A DNA stretch of 64,000 bases from Amnibacterium setariae. Its GTDB lineage: Bacteria; Actinomycetota; Actinomycetes; Actinomycetales; Microbacteriaceae. The notes beneath the pieces are model-generated. The model saw only the letters and a list, made by a program, of their open reading frames with translations, did not search any database and was not told where the DNA came from. The position numbers were made by a program, and so were the translations under genes. The stretch covers positions 1 to 64,000 of the forward strand of contig NZ_QXTG01000001.1 of assembly GCF_003581425.1 (NCBI RefSeq). The letters are read 5' to 3'. Of this stretch, positions 52,192 to 60,890 are shown piece after piece (the stretch's first letter is position 1; every line of letters starts with the position of its first letter).

Positions 52192-53208
52192 ATGACTCCG
52201 CACGAGGCGCTCGCCGAGATCGCATTCCGGCTCGAGCGCGACCGGGCCGAGCCGTTCCGGATCCAGGCGTTCCGCCACGCGGCCGCCGCGATCGCGCCCG
52301 CGTCGGAGGACGACCTCCGCGCGCGGCTGCGCGACGGGCGGCTGGCGCGCACGAAGGGGATCGGCGGCCGCAGCCTCGAGGTGATCGCGCAGGCCCTCGA
52401 CGGCACCGTGCCCGAGTACCTGCAGCACCTCCGCGACGAGGCCGTCGCGCCGGCGTCGCCCGAGGGCCGCGCGCTGCTGGCGGCGCTGCGCGGCGACCTG
52501 CACGCGCACAGCGAGTGGTCGGACGGCACGACGCCGATCGGCGACATGGTCGAGGCCGCGCGCCTGCTCGGCCGCGAGTACCTCGCCCTCACGGACCACT
52601 CGCGCGGGCTGAAGGTCGCGAACGGCCTGTCGGAGGAGCGGCTCGCGGAGCAGCTCGCGGTCGTGGCCGGCATCGACGAGCCGGGCGTCCGACTGCTGCC
52701 GGGCATCGAGGTGGACGTGCTGGAGGACGGCACGCTCGACCAGGACCCGGCACTGCTCGACCGGCTCGACGTCGTGGTGGCGAGCCTCCACTCGCACCTC
52801 CGCGCCGACTCGTCTGAGATCACCGCCCGGCTGCTCGGCGCGATCGCGGACCCGCACACGAACGTCGTCGGCCACATCACCGGCCGGCTCGTGGAGGGGC
52901 GGCGCGGCACCCGTCCGCAGTCGACGTTCGACTCGGCCCGCGTCTTCGCCGCCGCGGCCGGCGCCGGGGTGGCGATCGAGATCAACTCCCGGCCCGAACG
53001 GCAGGACCCGCCCGACGACCTGCTGGCCGAGGCGCTCGCCGCCGGCTGCCTGTTCAGCATCGACACGGACGCGCACGCGCCCGGGCACCTCGACTTCCTC
53101 GGGCTCGGCGCCGAGCGCGCCGCGGCGGCGGGCGTGCCGCCCGAGCGGATCGTCACCACGTGGCCGGTCGAGGACCTGCTGACCTGGACGCACGCCCGCC
53201 GGTCGTGA
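52192..53208 (+). CDS. PHP-domain phosphoesterase with PolX-like N-terminus
   Basis: 338 residues. The N-terminal part (about 1-85) has helix-hairpin-helix character (AFRHAAAAIAPAS, GIGGRSLEVIAQAL) as in DNA polymerase X. The C-terminal PHP domain starts GDLHAHSEWSDGT (His104, His106 metal ligands) and contains LALTDHSRGL, LPGIEVDVLEDG, VVASLHSHLR and the final SIDTDAHAPGHL. It is the PHP part of PolX without the polymerase palm. Likely a DNA-linked phosphatase or exonuclease. CAGACT 6 nt before ATG. Confidence 0.8.
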   Translation: MTPHEALAEIAFRLERDRAEPFRIQAFRHAAAAIAPASEDDLRARLRDGRLARTKGIGGRSLEVIAQALDGTVPEYLQHLRDEAVAPASPEGRALLAALRGDLHAHSEWSDGTTPIGDMVEAARLLGREYLALTDHSRGLKVANGLSEERLAEQLAVVAGIDEPGVRLLPGIEVDVLEDGTLDQDPALLDRLDVVVASLHSHLRADSSEITARLLGAIADPHTNVVGHITGRLVEGRRGTRPQSTFDSARVFAAAAGAGVAIEINSRPERQDPPDDLLAEALAAGCLFSIDTDAHAPGHLDFLGLGAERAAAAGVPPERIVTTWPVEDLLTWTHARRS

Positions 53209-53280
53209 TCGGTCGGCACGGGCGGCCGTCAGGACCGCCCTCTCGTCCCTGGTAGCATCGTCCGGTCGCTTCGGCGGCAT

Positions 53281-53353
53281 GCGCCCGTAGCTCAACGGAT
53301 AGAGCATCTGACTACGGATCAGAAGGTTGGGGGTTCGAGTCCCTCCGGGCGCG
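53281..53353 (+). tRNA. tRNA-Arg (anticodon ACG)
   Basis: A 73-nt tRNA with acceptor GCGCCCG/CGGGCGC, D-arm GCTC-GAGC, anticodon loop CTACGGA (ACG, the TadA substrate) and T-arm GGGGGTTCGAGTCCCTC. CCA not encoded. The integrase of island 2 ends 18 nt downstream, so its 3' end is the presumed attachment site. Confidence 0.97.
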
Positions 53354-53360
53354 CAGAACA

Positions 53361-53400
53361 GAAGCCCCGGTCAGAAGAGGAACTCTTCGGCCGGGGCTTC
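53361..53400. terminator. Hairpin spanning the integrase 2 stop codon
   Basis: Perfect arms GAAGCCCCGG (53361-53370) and CCGGGGCTTC (53391-53400) with an inner GAAGAG/CTCTTC stem. It contains the integrase stop codon and lies just after tRNA-Arg, probably ending both transcripts. The arrangement mirrors the hairpin at attL of island 1. Confidence 0.75.
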
Positions 53401-54777
53401 CTGCTTCTTCCCCTTCCGGCCGTGATGTGTGTGCGTTGTGTGCTCAGATCGTTGCGACAGCCCTTTCGACGCGCGAGGCACGAGGGCCTCCGCCGCCTCC
53501 CCGGCTTGCCGGTTCGCGTCCTTCAAAAGGTGGCTGTACAAATCGTTGGTGATGGCGATCGAAGAGTGGCCGAGCCGTTTCGACACGATCGCGAGCTCGA
53601 CGCCCTGCGCGATCAGCAGCGATGCGTGCTGATGGCGCAGGCCGTGGAAGGTCATGACCGGCAGCCCTGCTTGCCGGACAACGCGCTCGAACCGCTTCGT
53701 CACGTACTGCGGTACAAGCGGCTCGCCGTCCTCGCGCGTGAAGATCCAGGAGCCGCCGGCCCACTGGTTCTGCCAGAGCTCGCGGTCGGCGTCCTGCGTC
53801 CTTCGCCAGCGCTCGAACGCCGCGATCGCTGCCGGCCCGAGTCCCACCCGACGGTTCTGGCCCGCTGCAGTCTTCGCCTCGCCTTCGACCGTGCGGCCGC
53901 CCGCGTCCGTGCGCTGCCGCCGCACGATGAGTTCGCCGTCAGACAGGTCGACGTCCTGCCACTGCAGGCCGAGCAGCTCGCCGCGGCGGAGTCCCGTGAA
54001 CACGGCGACCTCGAACAGCGGCCCTAGCCGATCGTCCGCTGCCTCGTCGAGGAAGCGGCCGACTTGCGCCGGTTCCCAGACCTGCGCTCGTTGTGGCCGT
54101 TCGGGCGGCAGGCGGATGCTCGAGGCCGCATTCGCCTCGACGAGGTCGAGGCGCTGGGCCGCTGCGAGGGCGCTGGAGAGGACGGCATGCATGCGCCGGA
54201 CTGTGACGAGCCCACGGCCTCCTGTGAGCTGTGCCTGCAGGAACCGGTCCACGTGATGTCGGCGGAGCTCATGCAGTCGGAGATGCCCTAGGCCGGGTTG
54301 GAGGTCCTGCTCGACGTATCGGCGGTACATGACGGCCGTCGATGGTCGTAGTCCGTCCTGCACCCGGCGGTCGAGCCACTCAGTAAGCCACTGGCGGACC
54401 GTCAGCGCCCGATTGTGCGTGAAGCGACCCGACGCCACCTGCGTGAGCAGTCGTGCCCGCTCCTCCTGCGCTGCACGCTTGGTCGGGTACCCCATCCGTC
54501 GTATCTGGATCCGGCGTCCAGTTGCGAGGTCCTTCCCGGCGGACAGGGCGAAGCCCCATGATCCGTGCTTCGGGTCGGTCAGCAGCGTCGGACAGGTTGT
54601 TGCGCGCTGCGCGTCCGTTGCGCCCGCAGGTAGAGCCGGATAGAGCTGACCGTCGTGGCGGCACCCGCACCGTCGATAGATGTCAGCCAACCCCGTCCCC
54701 TCTCCCCGGTCGTGACCGCCAGTGGTGACGAACCACGAGCCTTTCCTGGTTGACAACGCCGGCTTCCATCTCGGCAC
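53371..54777 (-). CDS. Tyrosine recombinase / integrase of island 2
   Basis: A 468-residue integrase with a long N-terminus carrying a CGCRHDGQ segment (possibly zinc-binding) and an arm-binding region, then core-binding and catalytic domains: TGLRRGELLGL (Arg), FHGLRHQHASL (His-x-x-Arg), RLGHSSIAITNDLYSHL (His and Tyr). Intact. Only distantly similar to integrase 1, in keeping with a different tRNA target. GTG 54777 starts 40 nt after the Replic_Relax-like stop. Confidence 0.92.
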   Translation of the reverse strand: MPRWKPALSTRKGSWFVTTGGHDRGEGTGLADIYRRCGCRHDGQLYPALPAGATDAQRATTCPTLLTDPKHGSWGFALSAGKDLATGRRIQIRRMGYPTKRAAQEERARLLTQVASGRFTHNRALTVRQWLTEWLDRRVQDGLRPSTAVMYRRYVEQDLQPGLGHLRLHELRRHHVDRFLQAQLTGGRGLVTVRRMHAVLSSALAAAQRLDLVEANAASSIRLPPERPQRAQVWEPAQVGRFLDEAADDRLGPLFEVAVFTGLRRGELLGLQWQDVDLSDGELIVRRQRTDAGGRTVEGEAKTAAGQNRRVGLGPAAIAAFERWRRTQDADRELWQNQWAGGSWIFTREDGEPLVPQYVTKRFERVVRQAGLPVMTFHGLRHQHASLLIAQGVELAIVSKRLGHSSIAITNDLYSHLLKDANRQAGEAAEALVPRASKGLSQRSEHTTHTHHGRKGKKQEAPAEEFLF

Positions 54778-54816
54778 GTCCGAAGTCAGATGCCTCCAGC
54801 ACGCGCCTGTGGAGGA

Positions 54817-55470
54817 TCACGCGAGCAAGCCGCCGCGGTCGTCGAACATCACGCGCACGCGAACGCGGTCGGCGATGTCGTCGCCCACTCGAAAGTCAGA
54901 CAGTGCCCGCCGTACCGCTCGCGCCGCACTTTCGGTGCACAGGTAGACGACGCTGTCCTCGCTGCCGAGGGCAAGCCGCCGCCGGTACGCACTGAAGATC
55001 GACGCGTAGCGCGGGGCTCGCTTTGGTGTGAGCTCGACCTCGATGAGGTCGACGGAGCGCAAGCCGAGGGCGACGCCGTCGGCTTGGTGACTGCCGACGC
55101 GCGACGGCTTCTCATCGCGCTTCCACGCGAACCCGGCAGCGATGTACCGAGCGGAGGCCGCCGCGACAGCAACCTCATGGCGTGCCGTCTGGGTGTAGAT
55201 CCGCGGACGCGCCTGCCCTGTCGCTTCGTACGTTCCCCACACCCACGAACCACCAGGGGCGCCGACGTTGACACGCTCGATCAAGCCGACCTGCTCCATC
55301 CGAGCGCACCACACCTGCGCCGATCGGGTTGACACCGGCCTGCTGGACGAGTTCAGCGCTCCGAGGACCCACCGAATCGACTGCACATCGCAGACCCGCA
55401 CGATCCGCAACCACTCGAACATGCGCCCATCCCGACCCGTTACCCAAACTCGCCGCTCCGAGCCCGCCAC
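54817..55470 (-). CDS. Replication-relaxation-like protein of island 2
   Basis: 217 residues, clearly homologous over its whole length to the protein at 34995-35708: RMFEWLRIVRVCDVQSIRWVLGAL, VSTRSAQVWCARMEQVGLIERVN, HQADGVALGLRSVDLIEVELTPKRAPRYASIFSAYRRRL. GTG 55470 has AAGGAGATG just upstream. While the integrases differ, this gene and the inverted repeat are strongly conserved between islands, implying they act together. Confidence 0.62.
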   Translation of the reverse strand: MAGSERRVWVTGRDGRMFEWLRIVRVCDVQSIRWVLGALNSSSRPVSTRSAQVWCARMEQVGLIERVNVGAPGGSWVWGTYEATGQARPRIYTQTARHEVAVAAASARYIAAGFAWKRDEKPSRVGSHQADGVALGLRSVDLIEVELTPKRAPRYASIFSAYRRRLALGSEDSVVYLCTESAARAVRRALSDFRVGDDIADRVRVRVMFDDRGGLLA

Positions 55471-55592
55471 ACCATCTCCTTGCCCTCACACCGACTTCAC
55501 CGCCCACGCCACCATTCCCTCCCCGATCTCGCATCCCATTCGTGTCTTCGAATCACAACTGCCTCTACTCAACCGACACCCCATCGCTCCTT

Positions 55593-55719
55593 GTCTTGCC
55601 CTGTCCTGGCCTGCCACCTGCACTCCCGAACCACCCCCACACGACGCTTCATTTCAAGTTGTGTGGGGGTGGTTCGGGAGCCGCGCCAGCGGAGGTGGCA
55701 GGCCAGGACAGGGCAAGAC
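55593..55719. repeat. Long three-armed inverted repeat, island 2
   Basis: Outer arms of 27 bp (55593-55619, 55693-55719) pair perfectly, and an inner 20-bp perfect hairpin (55623-55642, 55661-55680) and a CCGC-GCCA-GCGG mini-stem (55681-55692) complete a three-way junction. The loop keeps ACGCTTCATTTCAAGTT from island 1. It lies about 120 bp upstream of the Replic_Relax-like start. Confidence 0.87.
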
Positions 55720-56032
55720 GGACGAAACCCCTCGCAAGACCCCACACACCCGACGACGGGGACAACGACGGGGAGGCGAGGGGTCGCAGCTCGCGGCTGC
55801 TCAGCCGGAGAGTCCGTCTCAGTTCTTGTTTTCGTAACGCCGTCGTGCGACCGGGGTTCTGAGACAGACAGTGAGACACCGGCTGGGAGCGCCGAGAAAA
55901 CGCCCGTCAACGACGCCGAAACGCGCCCGATGGGCTCCCCACGACCTTCAGGGCGCAGCCGGCGAAGCGTCTCAATGACCTGCTCTTGAGACACGGACAG
56001 CGCCTGCGCGTTGGAGTCCGTACCGTGGTGTC
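55720..56032. other. Gene-free conserved flank of inverted repeat 2
   Basis: The first 60 bp repeat the island 1 flank (GAAACCCCTCGCAAGACCCC at 55723-55742, paired ACGACGGG words at about 55753-55775). No gene. TACCGT at 56021-56026 is a -10-like box for the next gene. Confidence 0.5.
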
Positions 56033-56554
56033 GTGGTCGCTAACGCAGTAGAAGTCAACTCAGAGCGTCCGGCCACTTACGGCCCGGAGCGCACGATCCG
56101 ATTCTTCCTCGAGTACTCAGCGCCCCACCCGCTCTGGTTCTGGTTCGACTACCCGGATCTTGCCGCACTTCAGCTGCCTGCAGACCTCGCTCACCGGCTT
56201 CAGCGGTGGTCGGTCTACTGGGACAGCACGTTCCACTGGGACGACGGGTGGCCCGCAGGAACGCCCGAGCAGTGGTGGGAAGAGGAGGAATCGCGACTGC
56301 CCCGCGACGTCGCGATCACCCTCGGCAGCGACTTCGTGATCGAGGTCGATGGCCAGTACGTCCACAGCACCAAGGACGCGGGCTCCCCCACATCAGCTGC
56401 AGCGGTGCACGCTCTCATTGACGCCGAAGTGGCGGAGCGGCAGCGGCTCAGCGGCAGTATCGCGGCCGGTGCACAGTACGACGTTGTCGCGGGCGACACC
56501 AGCTACCGAGCATGGCTCGCCGACCGACAGTCGGAGGAACCTCCGATCCAGTAG
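56033..56554 (+). CDS. Hypothetical protein, aromatic-rich
   Basis: 173 residues, soluble, rich in Trp/Tyr/Phe: HPLWFWFDYPDL, QRWSVYWDSTFHWDDGWPAGTPEQWWEEEE. I do not recognise a family; no catalytic motif stands out. GTG 56033 lies 6 nt after TACCGT, a leaderless-type start. It could be island 2 cargo. Confidence 0.6.
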   Translation: MVANAVEVNSERPATYGPERTIRFFLEYSAPHPLWFWFDYPDLAALQLPADLAHRLQRWSVYWDSTFHWDDGWPAGTPEQWWEEEESRLPRDVAITLGSDFVIEVDGQYVHSTKDAGSPTSAAAVHALIDAEVAERQRLSGSIAAGAQYDVVAGDTSYRAWLADRQSEEPPIQ

Positions 56555-56679
56555 CCAGTCGCGGCGGGTCGTCCCAGACGCCTGCTCGCGAGACGCCGGC
56601 TGCATCGTCGAGGTTTCGATGCTCCCCACGGGCCGCTGAACCGCGGCCCGCAAGCCAGCGGTCCCTTCGGTAGTTGGCC

Positions 56680-56961
56680 CTAGTAGAGCTTCAGCACGAA
56701 GGTGCCGACGAGGAACAGCCCCACGAGCAGGATCGCCCCGACCGTGCCGATCGAACCGAGGATGACCGCGGCGAGAGCGAGGCCACGCCCGCTCTCCTGT
56801 GTCTGCTTGATCTGGCTCAAGGCGACGTAGCCGAGCACGAGACCGACCACACTCGCGAAGAAGACGACAATGAAGGCAGCGATCGCCACGCCGTTGAACC
56901 GCGGTTGCGCGCTCAGCGGCACGGAGTACGAGGCAGGGCTGACGCGCGTTGTGTCGGTCAC
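56680..56961 (-). CDS. DUF4190-type small membrane protein
   Basis: 93 residues: short cytoplasmic N-terminus, FNGVAIAAFIVVFFASVVGLVLGYVALSQIKQTQESGRGLALAAVILGSIGTVGAILLVGLFLVG. The two-helix GYVALSQIK...GRGLALAA pattern is that of DUF4190. Function unknown. Confidence 0.8.
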   Translation of the reverse strand: MTDTTRVSPASYSVPLSAQPRFNGVAIAAFIVVFFASVVGLVLGYVALSQIKQTQESGRGLALAAVILGSIGTVGAILLVGLFLVGTFVLKLY

Positions 56962-57109
56962 GATCCGAGTGTCCGCGGGACCTCGTCCCTAGCGCCAGAC
57001 CGCCCGGCGTGTCTCACGCCAACGAACGCTCCAACTACCTGTACGCGAGACTCCGCGCACATCAACCGGGCACTTGCCCTTCCCCGCGTTGCTCGGGAGA
57101 CTCGCGATC

Positions 57110-57562
57110 ATGGGACTGCTCCGCCGCTACCGCCTAGCGCTCGTCATCGCGCTTCCAGCCGGTCTCGTGCTCGGCGCGCTCCTCGGTCTCGGACTCTCCG
57201 CCAGCAGCAACGAAGACACCCGGACAATCCAGTGGCTCCTCTACACCGTTCCCCTCGGCGCAGGAGTCGGCGTAGCAACCGCGACTATCGCGGCCCTCGG
57301 TGCCGTGACTGCGGTCGCACTTCAGGCGCGACGCCGTCCCGACAACCAACTTCAGCCCGCGCTCGGCCTCATCGCTCTCGGAGCCGGGGCAGGCGTCGCC
57401 CTCGTGATATTGGGCATCGGGACGATCTTCACGGTCGTGCAGGACTACTGGTCGCAGTGGGAGTTCTGGCTGATCGCGAGCGTCGTCGTCGGGATGATCG
57501 CCGCATCCGCGTCTGCCGCAGTCACAGCGGCAACCTCCCGGTACCAAACCGCGCGGTCCTGA
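57110..57562 (+). CDS. Hypothetical four-helix membrane protein (copy B)
   Basis: 150 residues, paralogue of the protein at 49981-50451: LLRRYRLALVIALPAGLVLGALLGLGL, TVPLGAGVGVATATIAALGA and YWSQWEFWLIASVV align well. Function unknown. The two copies flank tRNA-Arg and the island 2 core, which suggests a duplication that island 2 later split, or a copy carried by the island. Confidence 0.65.
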   Translation: MGLLRRYRLALVIALPAGLVLGALLGLGLSASSNEDTRTIQWLLYTVPLGAGVGVATATIAALGAVTAVALQARRRPDNQLQPALGLIALGAGAGVALVILGIGTIFTVVQDYWSQWEFWLIASVVVGMIAASASAAVTAATSRYQTARS

Positions 57563-58245
57563 GCCAGCCGCGTCGCCTACCTGCAGCTGCTCGCGTCGAG
57601 ATCCGCTCTCCCAAGTCTGCCCGCAAGACGTCTTACCGGCCTCCTGGAGACAACTCGCCTGCCTGCCCCGTCGACCGTCTCAATTGCTGCCTCGCCTTAA
57701 ACGTCGGCTGGCACCGCGGAGCGCGCGTCAGAATTGCTTAGCGAGTGAGACCGATGAGTATCGCTGGCTCGTGGCGCACCAGCATGAGCTCGTCGGCGCG
57801 ACAACAGAAGCCGCAGTGGAGCTGGTACTCGCAGCGGGCTTGCGCCCCGTCCTCAAGGTTCCGCAGCCAGGGCTCACCTTGGTAGCTGCTGGAGCGGCAG
57901 CGCATCGCTCCTCCACGTAGACGCCGTAGTCACGCGCGCGGCGGCAGACCAACTAGGCGCGTCTGACTGCCCTGCTCCCGAGACAAGCAGGTCAGTGCAG
58001 AGCCTACAAACGTGCCGCACTAACCGCCGTCAGGTGATCCCCTGCCACCCAGCGAATATTAGCGCTAGACGACAACCGGCGGTAGACCCGAACGGTTCAC
58101 GGCGCGTCGCCAGCATTCATGCGGAGTCATCCCGAATCCCTGGGCAACGACTCGTGCACGCGTTGACATCGTCTGACGAGACCTGCCAGCATCCTCACGG
58201 CCGGCCACATCAAACAATGACGTAGGACAGTTGGAGGGCATTCAC
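57563..58245. other. Gene-free region with a promoter near its end
   Basis: No gene supported. TTGACA at 58163-58168, 18 nt, CAGCAT at 58187-58192 is a plausible promoter for the secreted-protein gene at 58246. Base composition shifts toward AT from about 58000 onward. Confidence 0.45.
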
Positions 58246-58869
58246 ATGCAGGGAAGGCGTCTTTTCCAGACGGGGCTTTGCGCGGCAGTAATTCTCGGAT
58301 CAACCATCATGTTTCAGACAACCGCTTTTGCGGACGACTCGGCACCCGCCGCGCCTTCCGATTCCGTGAGCACAACTGCACCAATTGAAAGTGCCACTGC
58401 CGGTAGCGGTACGAGCACTCGACCAGTACCCAAGGGCGGCGCGCACACTAACGCCATCACGATCGGAGTCTGCTCGAAGGAGTCTGTCCACAACGTCGGT
58501 AAGAAGAATGGCCGAGGCAGTTACGTCGAAAACGGCTTCACTAGTAAGGTGATCTGGAGCGGTTTCGGGTGCTATAACGGCTCCTTCACAGGGTCGTCCT
58601 ACGGCAAGTGGGCAGGGACTGACACGCCTTCTTCGATGCAACTGCACGACGAGTTCTCATACGCTGGGGTCGGAACCCCCTCAATCTCCTCTTCGCCCGG
58701 ATCCAGCATCGTGGGAGGCGTGATTGTGTGGGATGGCGACGCGAGCAAGACGAAGAAGATCACGCACAGCTTCAGTGGCTACCAGTTCTCGGGTGCTCTC
58801 ATCTCCGTGACCGAGAGCGGAAACGCGACGGCCAAGTTTGGGTCCTCCTTCGTGACGGCCAACTCTTAG
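58246..58869 (+). CDS. Secreted protein of unknown function
   Basis: 207 residues with a Sec signal peptide (RRLFQTGLCAAVILGSTIMFQTTAFA, cleavage near residue 29), a Ser/Thr/Ala-rich linker and a domain of about 140 residues rich in Gly and Ser with only two cysteines (GVCSKES and GFGCYNG), which could form a disulfide. I do not recognise the family. GGAGGG lies 7 nt before ATG. Composition is more AT than in the men region. First of three same-strand genes for exported or membrane proteins. Confidence 0.7.
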   Translation: MQGRRLFQTGLCAAVILGSTIMFQTTAFADDSAPAAPSDSVSTTAPIESATAGSGTSTRPVPKGGAHTNAITIGVCSKESVHNVGKKNGRGSYVENGFTSKVIWSGFGCYNGSFTGSSYGKWAGTDTPSSMQLHDEFSYAGVGTPSISSSPGSSIVGGVIVWDGDASKTKKITHSFSGYQFSGALISVTESGNATAKFGSSFVTANS

Positions 58870-58991
58870 TTGCGAGGCATTGCCGGCCGCGCGCCTCGGG
58901 ACCGCCTAAGGGCACTCCCGGGACGCGCGGCTGGCGATGCTTCTCCTGTTGACCGTAGTCGTAATGAACGTGCATATTGTTGAGGTCAGAC

Positions 58992-60683
58992 TTGCGAGCA
59001 ACCATCGCACGCATTGCCCTAGGCGCTTTGCTCGCAGCGCTCTGCGCGACCCAAGCGGGCTGCACCGCAACTCGCAACACGGACCCCACCCTGCCGTCGC
59101 GGCTAGAGAGAGCGTCCGGCAGCGCTTGCAGTTCAGTCGCGGACAACGTTCCAAGCCTGGCGCAGCAAACCGACCACGGGGTCGCCTACGGCGATATCAC
59201 GAACCTTGCGGCTGAACCGTCCGTGTACCGATCCTCATGGAGCGTGCAGCTTCTCGCGCAGTTGAGGAGCGACGACGAAGTCAAATCAAGGAAGTTCCTG
59301 TCCTCCTACTTCAATCGGCTTCTGACCGGTCCGCCGAGAAGCAACGTTCAGGGTCTGCCTGGCTTGCAGGTTGCGCTTCTAGCCGCGGCGGCATCGCGGG
59401 CACTCGGGTCTCGTCCTGCACTCCCAACCCGGTGGCTCGAGGCAAGCCGTTCAGGCAGCTCATACTTCTATTCTCGGGCGGAAGGCACCTCGCTTGCGGC
59501 AGATTCCACAGCGAGTCAGATCTTCCGCCTGACCGGGCATAACGTGCCCGCGGCACTCGTGACGCGAGCGCGCCTGGCACTATCCCACGCGCGACCGACC
59601 GATGACAACGAAACAATCTTTGATCGAGATCTGCCATCTCTCAGCATCCTCGAAGGCGAGGCACTCAACGAGTACCCTCAACTGCGCGAAGTGCGGGCAA
59701 ATGTCACCGCGTGGTTTGCTCGCTTTGCGGAGGAACCTGCCTCGTTTACGTCCATCAGTACGCTCTCGCAGTTGCATGACCTTTCTCAGCGCAGGGATTG
59801 GGCGCTGAGTCCACTTGAACGATCTTATGGGTCGACACTTGCATCCAATATCAGTGCAGGGCTTTCAGCTGATGGGCAAGGCCAGTTTGATCCTCAAGTA
59901 ACCCTGTTGGCACTCCGCATGGGTCTCGAGGTCGGCTCCAAGGCAAGTATCACACAAGCAGTCTCAAACGGCGAAACAGCACGAGGATGGCCGAGTGGCC
60001 GAGTACGGCCGTCTATCCAGTCAACATACATGGCAGTGGAGAGTCTCCTAATATGCGGATCCTCCATTGCCGACGTAGGACAGTTTGTTTCGCGCGAAAT
60101 CGACTCAATCTCGGACAGGACGTCAGCAGTGACTCTTTACCAGTTGCATGAATTACAAGTCAAGCTACACTTGAACCTCGATGGATCGGGTTTAGCGAGA
60201 GAATCGGCGTATGCGAATAACCTCTTGAGAATCGCAACATCGCAAGGAGACGGTCTGGCCGTTGCCCTGTCACTCATCGTGTTGGATCGGGCACCCACTT
60301 CAGCACAGGCGCGTGCGGTGCAGTCGTCATCCGACATACGTTCCATTGGCGCGATGGCGGCACTTGCCAGACGTCTGCATCGGCCCGACCTCGAAACCTC
60401 CGCGCAAAAGTCGATTGCGCGATTCAAGGAGTCGACAAACACCTACCGTTTCGCGACTGACCTCAAAGGGGCGGATTTGTTCTCGACTGCCATCGGGCTT
60501 AGCGCATCAGGAGCCGCCGCTGATAAGCCAATCCGCGTTCTGAACTCGTTCCGCGGGAAGGGCAACTTGTGGACCTTGACGATGCCTCCTAGTGCTAGCC
60601 CGGTGAATCTTCTGAGCCTCTACTCCGCCGCGTCAGTTGAACGCGTAGCGCAGCTCGACTATGTTGTATCCGCTGTGGGCTGA
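58992..60683 (+). CDS. Large lipoprotein of unknown function
   Basis: 563 residues. A signal peptide ends in a lipobox (ALCATQAGC), giving a membrane-anchored exported protein. The body appears all-helical with many Ala/Leu/Ser repeats (LAADSTASQIFRLTGH, MGLEVGSKASITQAV), somewhat like alpha/alpha-toroid folds, but no family is recognised. TTG 58992 follows TGAGG by 6 nt; two TTG codons upstream are alternatives. The DNA is visibly AT-richer, especially after 59600. Confidence 0.7.
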   Translation: MRATIARIALGALLAALCATQAGCTATRNTDPTLPSRLERASGSACSSVADNVPSLAQQTDHGVAYGDITNLAAEPSVYRSSWSVQLLAQLRSDDEVKSRKFLSSYFNRLLTGPPRSNVQGLPGLQVALLAAAASRALGSRPALPTRWLEASRSGSSYFYSRAEGTSLAADSTASQIFRLTGHNVPAALVTRARLALSHARPTDDNETIFDRDLPSLSILEGEALNEYPQLREVRANVTAWFARFAEEPASFTSISTLSQLHDLSQRRDWALSPLERSYGSTLASNISAGLSADGQGQFDPQVTLLALRMGLEVGSKASITQAVSNGETARGWPSGRVRPSIQSTYMAVESLLICGSSIADVGQFVSREIDSISDRTSAVTLYQLHELQVKLHLNLDGSGLARESAYANNLLRIATSQGDGLAVALSLIVLDRAPTSAQARAVQSSSDIRSIGAMAALARRLHRPDLETSAQKSIARFKESTNTYRFATDLKGADLFSTAIGLSASGAAADKPIRVLNSFRGKGNLWTLTMPPSASPVNLLSLYSAASVERVAQLDYVVSAVG

Positions 60684-60704
60684 GCGAGAGTCTGGAGGAC
60701 CTTG

Positions 60705-60890
60705 ATGGATTCGTGGCTCCGACTCCTTTGGATTGCGGGCTCGCTGATGGTCCTCGGGGGACTGCTTCTGCTGGGCTCGAGCGGACAGGCGGCGCAATGG
60801 GTGCTCGGCGGCGTAGTTATGTTCGGGGGCATACTTGCGCTGTTGCTTGGCATCGCTCTCTCCGCCGTCGAATCGATGCGGTCAAAGTAG
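60705..60890 (+). CDS. Small two-helix membrane protein
   Basis: 61 residues, two transmembrane helices (about 4-24 and 30-53) and short basic ends. GGAGG 7 nt before ATG 60705. It follows the lipoprotein by 21 nt, so the two are probably cotranscribed. Function unknown; could be an accessory or immunity-type protein, which is speculation. Confidence 0.65.
   Translation: MDSWLRLLWIAGSLMVLGGLLLLGSSGQAAQWVLGGVVMFGGILALLLGIALSAVESMRSK

Larger units (their letters stand above)
53341..56032. mobile_element. Core of integrative element 2 at tRNA-Arg
   Basis: The left part of a second island: presumed attL in tRNA-Arg, integrase, Replic_Relax-like gene and long inverted repeat, all in the same order and orientation as in island 1. 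The right boundary is not known; I found no repeat of the tRNA-Arg 3' end in the rest of the window. The coordinates mark only the core. Confidence 0.7.

Noticed and set aside
57684-57920. A 78-residue frame (AHQHELVGATTEAAVELVLAAGLRPVL...)
   Set aside because: No ribosome site, no recognised motif and no conserved neighbour; insufficient support, though a small gene cannot be excluded.
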